This document shows, piece after piece, positions 6,650-15,982 of a stretch of 64,000 nt of DNA. Position numbers and translations under genes: made by a program. The notes beneath the pieces were generated by a model. It ran no database searches. It was not told the DNA's origin and was given only the letters and a program-made list of their open reading frames with translations. Position 1 is the first letter of the stretch. Each line of letters starts with the position of its first letter. The stretch comes from Conexibacter sp. S30A1 (lineage in GTDB: Bacteria > Actinomycetota > Thermoleophilia > Solirubrobacterales > Solirubrobacteraceae). The stretch covers positions 3,038,001 through 3,102,000 of the forward strand of contig NZ_CP097127.1 of the NCBI RefSeq assembly GCF_023330665.1. Direction: 5' to 3'.

Positions 6650-9600
6650 TGGGTTCCGAACGCAGCTACCCCGGACGCCTGACGGGCTATCGGCCCGACA
6701 CTGGTGAACGGCCGCACAGGGTTGCCGCCGGACGGCGGCGGGTCCGTGCCGGGCGGGTCGCGCAGCTTGCCGCAGGGCTGGTAGCGACGGTCGCGGTCGG
6801 TCTGCTGACGCCCGCCGTGGCGCTGGGCAACGACTATACGGGGATGCTCGCTTCCGGGACGGTGTCGGTCGGGTCTGGGACCTCATCGGCGTCGGCGGGG
6901 TTCGTCTATGGGGATCTGTCGTGGAGCGCGCCGTCGGGCACGGCGTTTCGCGGGTTCGCGTACACCGCTGCGACCTTCAGCTCGGTGAGCGACAGCAGTG
7001 TCGGTGGTGTCTCGGCGGGGTTTGGTGCCGGCGGGTCAGCCAACCAGCCATCGATCCTGTTTCCGTGGACGGATGACTGCTCGATCACAAACAGCGGGCA
7101 CTACTGGACAGACGACATGCGGGTTGCTGGCACAAGCGGTCAGCAGACGTGCTCCACAGCCGGGAACACGAGCGGCTGGAACTACACCAACGCCGAGATC
7201 GAGAACACCTCGCCCGCAACCAACCCGCAGAGCGAGTACAGCACCCTGTGGCTGACGGTGTTCTGCCAGTCTGGCTCCTGCCCGTATGACAGCGGCCGCG
7301 AGTGGGGATCAGCGGGCGCGACCGTTACGAACCTATCGGCGACCGTCGATGACCCAAACAACCAGCCGTCCGCCAGCGCGTACTGGACCGCGAACAACGG
7401 CAGCTCGTGGTATCAGACAGACCGCAACGCCCCGACGATCAACGTGGATGCGTCAGACCCGGCGGGGGTTTGCGCGACCGGGGTGTGGCTGACCGGGCCC
7501 GCGAGCAGCTACCTGCAGGTTATGGACAGCTCGCCGGGGATGGAGAACCCCGGCTCGCCGATCGGCAACGAGTTCGATTCGATCACCCCCTGCCCCGGAT
7601 CCGGCGGCGCGACCGTCAACAGCAGCGCACAGCTGCCCGCGAACCTCGCGAGCGGCACATACAGCCTGTCGGTCCTCGCGTCAAACCCAGGGAACTGGCA
7701 GGCCGGGGCGGGGCTCAGCAACGCCCCGACGGTCGCAAGCTACGCCAACACGATCAACATCGATGACACGATCCCGACGATCAGCTGGACGAACACCAGC
7801 AGCGCGTGGACGGCGGCGACCAGCCAGCAGCTGACCGTGACCGCCGGCCCGTCCGGGATCGGTGCCTTGGCCTGTACCGATAACGGCACGCCGGTCGCCG
7901 CGACCCGCATTGGTGCCGGCACCTACTCGGTGCCGACCACCGCCCAGGGCGCGAACACGCTCAGCTGCAGTGCCAGCAACGGCGATGTAAACGGCGAGCT
8001 CACGAGCGGACCCTCGGATGCCACCTACAACGTCGATACGACCGTCCCGACCGTCAGCTTCACCGACTCCGGCTACACGCCAGGCACCTGGGTCAACGCG
8101 CCGCAGACGGTGACGGTCACCGCGACCGGCGGCCCCAGCGGCATCGATTCGGTGACCTGCTATCTGGACGGCGTCGAGGTGCCGCTCCAGGGCGCCGGCG
8201 CCGACCAACTCCTTGTCTCAGGCGACGGCCAGCACGCGTTGAAGTGCGTAGCGACGTCGAACACGAACGTCACCGGACAGGCAACCTACGCGGTGTGGGT
8301 CGATGCCCGTCAGCCGACCGTCAGCTTCAGCGGTGCCGAGCCCGCACCCGTCTGGCTCTCAGGAACCCCGACGGTGGTCGTGACCGGCGGTGAGCAGGGC
8401 GGCGTGCTGTCCGGCGTCACGAAGATCGCGTGCACCGTAAACGCCGGCCCCTCGATCGTGTTGAGCGTCGACTCCGCTGACGGGTACACAAGCTCGTTTG
8501 CGCTGACCACAAACGGCGCGGATGTGGTCGCCTGCCAGGCGAGCGATGCGGCCGGAACGACGGGGGAGGCGGCCAGCGAGACCGTCAACGTCGATAACGC
8601 GGCGCTCACGCCCGCGGCCGCGGACCTGACGCGCTATGGAAGCTCCCCGGAGATCGACAACGGCGCTGACCCCTACAGCGACGGGCCCTCGCAAACAACG
8701 TGGTATCAGACCGCGCAGAGCGTCACGATCACCGCGATCAACACCGCCGGTGGGGCGGCGATCAGCCAGATCACCTGCACCGGCGCCTCACAAGCCGCCG
8801 GCGGGGGAACCTACCCCGCAAACACCCAGAACGCCTACGGGAACGGTGGCGAGCAGATCACCGTGACCGTCCAGCCACCCGGCGGGAACCTCGCGTGCGC
8901 CGCCAAAGACATCGCCGGCAACACCTACCCGCTCGGCAGCTACGAGTTTGAGATCGACAACCAAGCCCCGACCGGGTACTTCGCCCCCCGCTCATCCTGG
9001 CCCGCACCAGACGTCGTTCAGCTGCACATCACAGACGGGCCACAAGGATCAGGAACCGCGACCGTGCAGGTCAGCGCGCAGCAGAACGGCGGACCGGTCT
9101 ACAAGGTGATGGCAACCCGCAACTCCGCAGAACCGGACACATGGGATGCGCAGTTCAACGACAGCACCATGCCCAAAGGCACCTACACGTTCATCGCCTA
9201 CCCCACCGACGCCGCCGGTAACAGCGGCCAGATCACCACAAACCAGGCTGGCGGCACCGAAACGCTCACATTGCCGCTACGCGCGATGAGCTCCCTCCAG
9301 GCGACGCTCACCGCCGCCGGTGAGACCGCCAACGGTAGCCAACAGCAAGCCATCAACCCCGCCGCGAACATCGCCAGCGCCACCACCGGCCGGCATACGC
9401 ACCACGGCCGCCGAACCTCGGCGGTTGCGGCGTCGTGCAAACCCGCACGCGCAGACGGGCGCAGAGACAGCAAGTGCACCGGCGGCCGCCCGGGCGCCAA
9501 GGCGGGCAGGACGGCGTTTCTGACGCTCGCCTACGGGCAGGCCGCGACCCTCACCGGCCGGCTCCTGGACGCCAAGAACCACGACCAGCCGATCGCGGGG

Positions 9601-10101
9601 GCGCTGATCACCATCGACCAGCACGTCCTCGGCCGCCACGCCATCACCCGGCTCGGCGTGACCCGCACAAGCCGCGACGGCCGCTACCGCTTCCACGTGC
9701 CCGCCGGCGCGAGCCGCACCATCCTGGCGATCTACAACGGCAGCACGCTCACCCGCGGCGCGCAAACCAACATCGCAGAACACGTCAAAGGCAAAGCGAC
9801 CATCCAGATCACCGGCACCCTCAAACCCGGCCACGACCTCCTACTGAAAGGCCACCTCGACGGCGGCTACATCCCCACCGACGGCGCGCTCATCATGATC
9901 CAATACGGCGTCAAAGGCTTCCGCGGCTGGACCAACTGGGGCACCACCCACACCAACCGTCGCGGCAGCTTCCAGGTACACATGCCGATCCTCCCCGCCG
10001 ACGCCGGCTACACCTTCCAATGGCGAGCCATCATCAACACCCAAACCGGATGGGCATACCTCACAGGGCACAGCAACACCATGACGCGCGCGATCACTTA
10101 G
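6649..10101 (+). CDS. cassette A: giant secreted Ig-like repeat protein
   Basis: 1150 residues from ATG 6649 (an in-frame GTG lies at 6643). A signal peptide ('LAAGLVATVAVGLLTPAVAL', about 43-62) leads into a conserved N-terminal beta domain (about 63-330, with 'NTSGWNYTNAE'). Ig-like modules follow, marked by 'IDDTIPTISW' (~372), 'VDTTVPTVSF' (~461), 'VDARQPTVSF' (~550) and 'IDNQAPTGYF' (~768). A basic linker leads to two C-terminal CNA-B/carboxypeptidase-regulatory-like beta modules (about 957-1150). There is no LPXTG motif. It is homologous along its length to 56061-59753. The likely role is an adhesin or cell-surface fibre acting with the collagen-like protein. Confidence 0.85.
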   Translation: MGSERSYPGRLTGYRPDTGERPHRVAAGRRRVRAGRVAQLAAGLVATVAVGLLTPAVALGNDYTGMLASGTVSVGSGTSSASAGFVYGDLSWSAPSGTAFRGFAYTAATFSSVSDSSVGGVSAGFGAGGSANQPSILFPWTDDCSITNSGHYWTDDMRVAGTSGQQTCSTAGNTSGWNYTNAEIENTSPATNPQSEYSTLWLTVFCQSGSCPYDSGREWGSAGATVTNLSATVDDPNNQPSASAYWTANNGSSWYQTDRNAPTINVDASDPAGVCATGVWLTGPASSYLQVMDSSPGMENPGSPIGNEFDSITPCPGSGGATVNSSAQLPANLASGTYSLSVLASNPGNWQAGAGLSNAPTVASYANTINIDDTIPTISWTNTSSAWTAATSQQLTVTAGPSGIGALACTDNGTPVAATRIGAGTYSVPTTAQGANTLSCSASNGDVNGELTSGPSDATYNVDTTVPTVSFTDSGYTPGTWVNAPQTVTVTATGGPSGIDSVTCYLDGVEVPLQGAGADQLLVSGDGQHALKCVATSNTNVTGQATYAVWVDARQPTVSFSGAEPAPVWLSGTPTVVVTGGEQGGVLSGVTKIACTVNAGPSIVLSVDSADGYTSSFALTTNGADVVACQASDAAGTTGEAASETVNVDNAALTPAAADLTRYGSSPEIDNGADPYSDGPSQTTWYQTAQSVTITAINTAGGAAISQITCTGASQAAGGGTYPANTQNAYGNGGEQITVTVQPPGGNLACAAKDIAGNTYPLGSYEFEIDNQAPTGYFAPRSSWPAPDVVQLHITDGPQGSGTATVQVSAQQNGGPVYKVMATRNSAEPDTWDAQFNDSTMPKGTYTFIAYPTDAAGNSGQITTNQAGGTETLTLPLRAMSSLQATLTAAGETANGSQQQAINPAANIASATTGRHTHHGRRTSAVAASCKPARADGRRDSKCTGGRPGAKAGRTAFLTLAYGQAATLTGRLLDAKNHDQPIAGALITIDQHVLGRHAITRLGVTRTSRDGRYRFHVPAGASRTILAIYNGSTLTRGAQTNIAEHVKGKATIQITGTLKPGHDLLLKGHLDGGYIPTDGALIMIQYGVKGFRGWTNWGTTHTNRRGSFQVHMPILPADAGYTFQWRAIINTQTGWAYLTGHSNTMTRAIT

Positions 10102-10189
10102 CGGACCGGACCTCGAGGGCGTCACGTTAACTGTGTAAGCGTGGTTTCTTCAGGTTAACAGTTACTCTCGTCGTGTCAATGGGTGGTGG

Positions 10190-11617
10190 TCAGCTTGCGT
10201 CCGGGATCCGGTCACCGAAGTGGATCTTGAGCGCTAGCAGCGCGGCTGTCCAGTTCCGGCAGCGGGTCCATTGCGGGACGGCGTTCTGGAGGCAGAGGTA
10301 GACGAGCTTGCGGGCTGAGTCCTCGTTGGGGAAGCTGCCCTTGGTTTTGATGGCTTTGCGTAGCTGCCGGTTGAGCGCCTCGATCGCGTTGGTGGTGTAG
10401 ATGATCCGGCGGACCTCGGCGGGGAAGGCGAGGAACGGTGTGATGTGCTCCCAGGCGGCGGTCCACTGCCGGGTGATGATCGGGAAGCGCGCTCCCCACT
10501 TCTCATCGAAGGCCTCCAGTGCGGCCCATGCCTGCTCGGCGTTGATCGCGGTGTAGATCGGTTTGAGGTCGCGGGCGACTTGCTCACGGTCGCGTCTGGG
10601 CACGTATTTGAGACTTGAGCGGATCATGTGCACGATGCATGTCTGGACCGTGGTCTTCGGGAAGATCGCCTCGATCGCCTCAGGGAACCCTGTGAGCCCG
10701 TCGACACAGCAGATCAGGATGTCGCGCACACCACGGGTCTTCAGGTCGTTGAGCGCCTGCATCCAGAACTTCGCGCCCTCCGTCTCCTGAAACCACATGC
10801 CGAGCACGTCCCGGTCGCCGTCCAGGGTGATCCCGAGCGCTATGTAGAGCGCTTTGTGCCCGACGCTGCCACCATCACGGATCTTGAGCACCATGCAGTC
10901 CAAAAACACGACGGGGTAGATCGTCTCAAGCGGCCGTTTGGCCCACTCACGCACGTCGTCTGCGACCTGGTCGGTCACGCGGCTTATCAGCTCACGGCTC
11001 ACACCCGTGCCGTAGAGCTCTTGCATGTAGCCCTCGATGTCACGGGTCGACAGGCCACGGCTGTAGAGCGCGAGGATCTTCTGATCGATCCCGGCAAGGC
11101 GCCGCTGACGCTTCTTGACGATCTGCGGCTCAAACGTGCCTGCCCGGTCCCTGGGCGCGTCGATCACGATCTTGCCGTGATCGCTCACGAGCGTCTTTAC
11201 GCTCGTCCCGTTGCGCTGGTTGGCCGCGCCGCCAGCGGGCTCCTGGTGGGGCTCATAGCCGACATGGCAGGTCAGCTCCGCGTTCATCGCACGCTCCACC
11301 AGCCGTTTAGTCAGCCGGCCAAGAACCCCGCCTGACCCAAGGATCTCCTCCTCGGTCCTGGCGCCAGCCAGCAGCTCGTCGATCACCTCGTCGGAGATCA
11401 AGGACTCCTCAACGCCCCCAACCGCGCAACGGACCCGCCGACGCGCGATCGCGCGCTCGACCGCCTCCTCGAGCCCCGGCACCGGCCGCGCCGCGCCTGG
11501 GTTGGGCGGCTCGTCGCTTCGCTCCTCCCCGCCCAACCCAGGCGCGGGAGACATCACCCCGAACGGGGGCTGGGCCAACAACACATCACTGCTCATGGTC
11601 TTCGTCGTGGTAGGCAT
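10190..11617 (-). CDS. IS256-family DDE transposase
   Basis: 475 residues, longer than the usual ~400. The core is typical: 'GISRELISRVTDQV'-like HTH region, catalytic Asp in 'VVFLDCMVLKIRDG', second Asp in 'ILICCVDGLTGFPEAI', and 'YTTNAIEALNRQLRKAIKTK' with the Glu. The extra length is N-terminal and includes 'GLGGEERSDEPPNPG', encoded by an 18-bp-arm palindrome at 11492-11546 that keeps the frame open. The core looks intact, so the element may be active. Start chosen at ATG 11617; ATG 11596 is possible. Confidence 0.9.
   Translation of the reverse strand: MPTTTKTMSSDVLLAQPPFGVMSPAPGLGGEERSDEPPNPGAARPVPGLEEAVERAIARRRVRCAVGGVEESLISDEVIDELLAGARTEEEILGSGGVLGRLTKRLVERAMNAELTCHVGYEPHQEPAGGAANQRNGTSVKTLVSDHGKIVIDAPRDRAGTFEPQIVKKRQRRLAGIDQKILALYSRGLSTRDIEGYMQELYGTGVSRELISRVTDQVADDVREWAKRPLETIYPVVFLDCMVLKIRDGGSVGHKALYIALGITLDGDRDVLGMWFQETEGAKFWMQALNDLKTRGVRDILICCVDGLTGFPEAIEAIFPKTTVQTCIVHMIRSSLKYVPRRDREQVARDLKPIYTAINAEQAWAALEAFDEKWGARFPIITRQWTAAWEHITPFLAFPAEVRRIIYTTNAIEALNRQLRKAIKTKGSFPNEDSARKLVYLCLQNAVPQWTRCRNWTAALLALKIHFGDRIPDAS
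11492..11546. repeat. palindromic repeat inserted in frame in the IS256 transposase gene
   Basis: Perfect 18-bp arms CGCGCCTGGGTTGGGCGG (11492-11509) and CCGCCCAACCCAGGCGCG (11529-11546) enclose a 19-nt loop with CTTCGCTCC. The repeat adds about 18 residues, including 'GEERSDEPP', to the N-terminal part of the transposase without breaking the frame. Confidence 0.7.
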
Positions 11618-11719
11618 GCGATCTCCTTCGCTGATGCCTACACAGTTCCTGTGACGATCCCCGGACCTCGCGTCCTTGGTATCCGGGCACGTGGAGCGCT
11701 CCCTCTTGGCGTTGACAGG

Positions 11720-12110
11720 TTAGGCCGCTTGTGGCTCCCCGCTTGTTTGGTAGTTGTCAGGTTGCGTCGTCCCAAGTTTGTGTGACTTCGCTGGTGTTCG
11801 GTGGGCCAGCCGCCTGTCGGGCCAGTCGTGGTAGTGGTCGATGTAGGCACCGATCACCGCCCGGGCCCGGTCGAGGGTTTCGAACTGGTTGTGCCACATG
11901 CAGCGTTCCTTGAAGTACCGCAACCGGGGTTCGGTGAACGCTCGGGACTCGGGATCGCGGCAGCCGCCACGCCGGTGTGCGATCCCCGGCCCTGAGAGCA
12001 CCAGCTTCGTCGCGCTCGTGTATACCGCGGAGTCGTTGTCGCTCTCCAGGGTCAGGCCGCTGGGTGGGATGCGTTGTTCGGCGACTGCGGACATGTCCGA
12101 AGCTGAATGC
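11720..12110 (-). pseudogene. IS3-family (integrase core) transposase, C-terminal remnant
   Basis: A 124-codon minus frame resembles the second half of an IS3/IS150-type transposase: 'LVLSGPGIAHRRGGCRDPES', 'MWHNQFETLDRARAVIGAYI' and 'RLAHRTPAKS'. The usual 'TDNGSPFTS' catalytic block has become 'ESDNDSAVYTS', and the N-terminal half is missing or shifted into other frames upstream. There is no functional start. It is inactive debris beside IS256 copy 1. Confidence 0.7.
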
Positions 12111-12142
12111 CCGCAAAGACGCGTCCAGGTCGGAGGCTGCCA

Positions 12143-12412
12143 TCACACGGTGGCCGAGAATCGGCTGCGTGGATCTGGCGAGTAGGTCGTTGATCTCATC
12201 GCTGCGGGTCCGCACCGCGGATTCATCCGATGCACCAGGCTCATCGTCTTACGGCTCGACCACGCAACGCCCGGCAGCTCGCCCAGTGACACCGACTCAT
12301 CGACCAACTCCGCAAGCCCGAGCCGGTGCGCGAGCGTCGCTGTCAGCGGCAACCCGGCGTTGCTGATCAACTACCGCTCGTCCAAGACGACCCTAACGGA
12401 ATCGAGGCTGGC
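12143..12412 (-). pseudogene. IS1380-family transposase, N-terminal remnant
   Basis: The minus frame reads 'DSVRVVLDER*LISNAGLPL' followed by 'TATLAHRLGLAELVDESV' and 'RKTMSLVH', matching the start of IS1380-family transposases ('DERLVSNAGLLLTATLAxRLGL'). A TAG replaces the expected codon right before 'LISNAG' (12371-12373), and after 'MSLVH' the similarity ends. The product is therefore both nonsense-mutated and truncated. Confidence 0.65.
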
Positions 12413-12712
12413 CGGGCCAGCAGGAACATCCGGGCCCTCGTGCACCGTTCAAGCGACCACCTGACAGGGCTTGTGGTCCTGCATAGAGCCTGACAAAGCC
12501 CTGATCAGGGTGATATGTAAGCGTCGGCCTGGGACGGAGTCACCCACGTCAATCGGTGAGCCCAGACTGTGACGGTCGCGTTTGCAGCGCAGCTCCCGGA
12601 CGGCTCGATCACCGACACGGTGGCGCCCCGTGAGCGCCGCCCAGCTGTCCGGTCGTGGCCCTGGCTGCCGTACGCCTCAAGCTCAGCAGCGCCTGAGTCG
12701 GTGCGGGCCTGA
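12413..12712. other. about 300 bases without a supported gene
   Basis: The stretch between the IS1380 debris and the end of the exporter operon. I see no protein-like frame, RNA gene or strong hairpin. Confidence 0.4.
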
Positions 12713-13951
12713 TTAGGTGCGGAGGGCTGACATCGGCGTGAGCGTGGCGGCGCGGATCGCCGGTGCTGCGCCTGCGAATATTCCGATCGCTATGCCTGCG
12801 ACCGGGGCTCTGACGAGGACGCCCGGGGCGAGGATCGGGACCCATCCGTTTGACGCGGCGACGGCCGCCACGGCGATGACTCCGACCGAGATCCCGAGGA
12901 TGCTGCCAAGGGCGCCCGTGCCGACGGCTTCGGTCAGTATCAGCTTGGCTATGTCAGCTCTGCCGTAGCCGATCGCGCGGCGCAATCCGATCTCCTGCCG
13001 GCGCTGCGTGACCGACAGTAGGGTGACCGTGCCGATCGAGATGATGCCGACGGTAAGTCCGATGATCTCAACGATCGAGAGCAGCTGCGACAGCGATGCC
13101 TGGACCTGGGCTCGCAGCGTCGTTGGCTGCGGCGGGATCTCAGCGGTGATGTCGGCGGTGTGGTAGGGGGCGAGCGCCTCCGGCCCCTGTTTGCCGATGA
13201 GTTGCGCGGCGCCCGGAGCGGTCCTGGTGATCACGGTCCGCTCGCCCGCGTTGTTTGAGATCACGGTGGCGACGTACGGCGGCACGATGACGCCCAATTC
13301 GACCTGTGACTGCAGGGTTGTGCTGCTGAGGATGCCGGTGATCGTGAGGGCCGTTCCGTCAACGAAGATCGCTGGCGAGCCTGCCACCGAGGAGATCCCA
13401 AGCTGTGAGGCGGCAGCCGACCCGAGAACGGCAACCATCTCGTGGTAGCGATCCGCGCCGGCGTCGTAGAAGCGGCCCGATCGCAGGCGTGCTCCGATCG
13501 CCTGAAACGTCGATGGCGTTGCGGCCGTGAACGGCAGTGTCGTGCTGGTTCCGTAGCCGCTGTCGCTCGGTGGGGTGGTGCTCACGGTCTGTGGCGTCTG
13601 GTTGTCCAGCGCCCAGAGTAGGCCGGTGCTGAGCACCCCGTGAAGCTTTGCGAGGCGCGCCACGCCGCCCGCGGTCAGTACCTGTGCGCCCGTCAGGCCG
13701 CTTTGAAACTGGACGGTAGTCGCGTTCAGCTCGTTGAAGGACGACGCGACGGCGTTTCTGGCGGACTGTGTGAGCCCGCTGAGCGCCACGAACCCGCCGA
13801 CCGCAAGGACGGTCCCAAGCGCGCTCATGATGGTCCGCAGAGGATGCCGGCCGAGGCTGATCGCGGCCTCGCCCGCCAGCGCCACCCATGGCATACCGCG
13901 TCCGGTGATGCGGAAGACTCTGCGGGCCGGGTGAGCGGGAGATCCGCTCAT
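12713..13951 (-). CDS. MacB/FtsX-type ABC transporter permease
   Basis: 412 residues. A first membrane helix near 40-60 ('TIMSALGTVLAVGGFVALSG') is followed by a ~220-residue extracellular MacB-like domain and three C-terminal helices (about 285-310, 335-365, 375-400). The motif 'TQRRQEIGLRRAIGYGRADI' is the coupling segment typical of this family. The gene overlaps the ATPase gene by 4 bases and ends a minus-strand operon with a membrane fusion protein. Such tripartite sets export peptides, lipoproteins or small toxic compounds. The substrate is unknown; the small secreted proteins upstream are candidates. Confidence 0.85.
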   Translation of the reverse strand: MSGSPAHPARRVFRITGRGMPWVALAGEAAISLGRHPLRTIMSALGTVLAVGGFVALSGLTQSARNAVASSFNELNATTVQFQSGLTGAQVLTAGGVARLAKLHGVLSTGLLWALDNQTPQTVSTTPPSDSGYGTSTTLPFTAATPSTFQAIGARLRSGRFYDAGADRYHEMVAVLGSAAASQLGISSVAGSPAIFVDGTALTITGILSSTTLQSQVELGVIVPPYVATVISNNAGERTVITRTAPGAAQLIGKQGPEALAPYHTADITAEIPPQPTTLRAQVQASLSQLLSIVEIIGLTVGIISIGTVTLLSVTQRRQEIGLRRAIGYGRADIAKLILTEAVGTGALGSILGISVGVIAVAAVAASNGWVPILAPGVLVRAPVAGIAIGIFAGAAPAIRAATLTPMSALRT

Positions 13952-14673
13952 CGCAAGTGCCCTGCCGCCAGTAGCTCGGGGTCCAGCCCCTCGCGCAGCC
14001 TGCCGTCGCGCAGGCTCAGCACCCTTGGCAGCGCGGCGGCGATCGTGAGATCGTGCGTGACCATGACAACCGCCGCTCCACCGGCCGCGAGGCCGACCAG
14101 CAGATCGGTTATCTCAGCCGCTGTGCGCTCGTCGAGGTTGCCGGTAGGCTCATCGCACAGGATCGCCTGTGGGTGTTGCGCAAGCGCCCGCGCGATCGCC
14201 GTCCGCTGGCACTCTCCTCCGGACATGCTCCCCGGAAGTGCCGCACGGCGGTGCGAGAGCCCGACCCGTTCAAGCGCCGCGGCAGCTCGCTCGCGGCGCT
14301 CGCGCGCGGAGGTTCTCTGTGGCCTGACGGCGAGCTCGACGTTTTCCTGCGCGGTGTGGCGGGCCAGCAGAAACGACTGCTGGAAGACAAACCCGAAGAA
14401 CTCGGATCGCAACCGGGTCAGCTCTCGGTCCCCACAGCCCGCGACCCGGACCCCACCAACCAGGTATTCGCCGTCACTGGGCCGGTCAAGTAATCCGAGC
14501 ACGTTCAGAAGCGTCGACTTGCCCGAGCCGGAACGACCCACGATGGCGACGATCTCGCCCGACGCGATGGTGAGAGACACCCCCTTTAGCGCGTCCAGCC
14601 GAGGCGGGCCGGCATACGTGCGTGTTACCCCGTTGAGCTCAAGCAGCACAGTCTCGTGTCCAAGCGTGGCCAT
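13948..14673 (-). CDS. MacB/LolD-type ABC transporter ATP-binding protein
   Basis: 241 residues. Walker A 'GRSGSGKST', an ABC signature that reads 'MSGGECQRTAIARAL' (Cys where Gln is usual), Walker B 'AILCDEPTGNLD' and the switch His in 'VVMVTHDLTIA' are all present. The Q-loop is in 'FGFVFQQSFLLARHT'. It powers the adjacent permease. It is preceded at 14737 by the fusion-protein gene, so it is the middle gene of the exporter operon. Confidence 0.9.
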   Translation of the reverse strand: MATLGHETVLLELNGVTRTYAGPPRLDALKGVSLTIASGEIVAIVGRSGSGKSTLLNVLGLLDRPSDGEYLVGGVRVAGCGDRELTRLRSEFFGFVFQQSFLLARHTAQENVELAVRPQRTSARERRERAAAALERVGLSHRRAALPGSMSGGECQRTAIARALAQHPQAILCDEPTGNLDERTAAEITDLLVGLAAGGAAVVMVTHDLTIAAALPRVLSLRDGRLREGLDPELLAAGHLR

Positions 14674-14736
14674 GCTCTCTACCGTGCCTGGTTGCGCGCG
14701 CGGTTACGAAGCGGGTGCCGGCGCGCTCCGGAGCAG

Positions 14737-15918
14737 TCAGGCGCCACTGCCTAACACCACCGTCTCGCCGTTGCGCAGCGCACCGCCAACCGGGCTGACG
14801 ACGTCAACTCCCTGGTAGCTGAGGCGGACCCGCACCCGCACTGGCCTCTGCTTACCGTGCGACAGAACGATGACGTATGAGCGGCCGCTGGCGTTGGTGA
14901 CCACAGCCGCGTCCGGCACGGTGGTCGTATCTGTGCTGTTCGCCCGAAGCCGGACCGTCACTGCGAGGTTCTTGCCGGCCAGCGACCCCGCCGCCGCCTC
15001 GTTGTCTGGAACGAACGTGACCACGTAGCGCGGCGCGCCGGTGCTGGTCGCATTCCGCGAGCGTGTGACCGCGCTGATCCGTCCCGGCAGCGCCCTGCCG
15101 CTCACATCCTGCGACGCGAAGGCGCTGTCGCCGCGCCGTATCAGCGATGCCTCGTTGGCGTTGACCGTGATCGGGATGAGCGCCACCCCGGTCCCGAGTA
15201 CGGCCGCCGGCTTGCCCGCCCTCAATATCGACCCGACACGTGCAGCCGCGAGCACGCGCCCAGGTAGATGCGCGACGAACACAACCTCCCCCAACGGCAC
15301 GGACGCCAGCCGCTCGACACGGGGCTTTCCAGTGGCCGCACGAACCATCGCCGACACCAGCGACGGCGCGTAACCCGCCCGGCGGAAAAGGGCCGCGACC
15401 GCAGCAGCTGTCCCCAGACCGTAGCTCCCCGACTGATCGTTGCCGACGGACAGCCCGACTAAGCCGAGTGCCGCCTGCAATTCCGCGACATCAGGTCCGC
15501 TGTCGCCGTAGGCGAGCGTGCGGTAGGCCGGAATGTTGCCAGGCATCACGATCACGGGATGGTTCGCGACCGCGACCACCGCATCACCGGCCCCGACCTG
15601 TGAACCGTACGCATAAGGGGAGGCGGTCACGACCGGCAGATCACCACTAACGCTTGACGGTGGCTCTATGACCTCGGTCCCAGCGATCGTGACGGTGCCG
15701 CGCAGCACGAGCTTGATAGCCGCGCGGGTCACACGCACCGGCGCCGTCACCAATGACGGCGCCGGTGCCTTCGTGCGGGCCTGTACCTGCGCCGGGCTGC
15801 GGACGTTGTAGCCGACCACGAACGCCACCCCGGCCAGCACCAGCGACAGCACGATCAGCACGCCGATCGTGCGCGGCCCGGACGGTCTCACGCCATCCCT
15901 CGGCCACGCATGACCCAC
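14737..15918 (-). CDS. membrane fusion protein with peptidoglycan-binding domain
   Basis: 393 residues. An N-terminal membrane helix ('TIGVLIVLSLVLAGVAFVVG', about 17-36) anchors an extracellular protein. A barrel-sandwich-like part ('VRVTRAAIKLVLRGTVTIAG') flanks a PG_binding_1 domain ('LAYGDSGPDVAELQAALGLV', about 136-155), and a C-terminal beta-barrel carries 'VVTNASGRSYVIVLSHGKQ'. This architecture is common in actinobacterial efflux adaptors, which hold the ABC exporter to the cell wall. It lies between the lipoprotein gene and the ATPase gene in the same orientation. Confidence 0.8.
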   Translation of the reverse strand: MGHAWPRDGVRPSGPRTIGVLIVLSLVLAGVAFVVGYNVRSPAQVQARTKAPAPSLVTAPVRVTRAAIKLVLRGTVTIAGTEVIEPPSSVSGDLPVVTASPYAYGSQVGAGDAVVAVANHPVIVMPGNIPAYRTLAYGDSGPDVAELQAALGLVGLSVGNDQSGSYGLGTAAAVAALFRRAGYAPSLVSAMVRAATGKPRVERLASVPLGEVVFVAHLPGRVLAAARVGSILRAGKPAAVLGTGVALIPITVNANEASLIRRGDSAFASQDVSGRALPGRISAVTRSRNATSTGAPRYVVTFVPDNEAAAGSLAGKNLAVTVRLRANSTDTTTVPDAAVVTNASGRSYVIVLSHGKQRPVRVRVRLSYQGVDVVSPVGGALRNGETVVLGSGA

Positions 15919-15982
15919 ACTCGCGCAGAGACTCCGGTGACGCCACCTCGTGGCCGCGGGCTAGCGTTGTGCCACCGCCAGC

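Larger units (their letters stand above)
10121..11655 (-). mobile_element. IS256-family insertion sequence, copy 1
   Basis: Imperfect terminal inverted repeats flank the transposase gene: GTCACGTTAACTGTGTAAGC at 10121-10140 and, as its reverse complement, GTCACAGGAACTGTGTAGGC at 11636-11655 (16 of 20 bases match). The element begins 20 bases after the stop of the giant cassette A gene. I see no clear 8-9 bp target duplication (TCGAGGGC on the left, GATCCCCG on the right), so one flank may have been rearranged after insertion. Confidence 0.8.

Noticed and set aside
11492..11546. CRISPR-like repeat
   Set aside because: It is a single palindrome with no regular repeat-spacer array; no CRISPR array or cas gene was seen in the window.
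1..12712. Left attachment site (copy of the tRNA-Phe 3' end)
   Set aside because: I looked for TGGCGAGACCCGG and saw only short partial matches (for example near 621, 2604 and 10021), none long enough.
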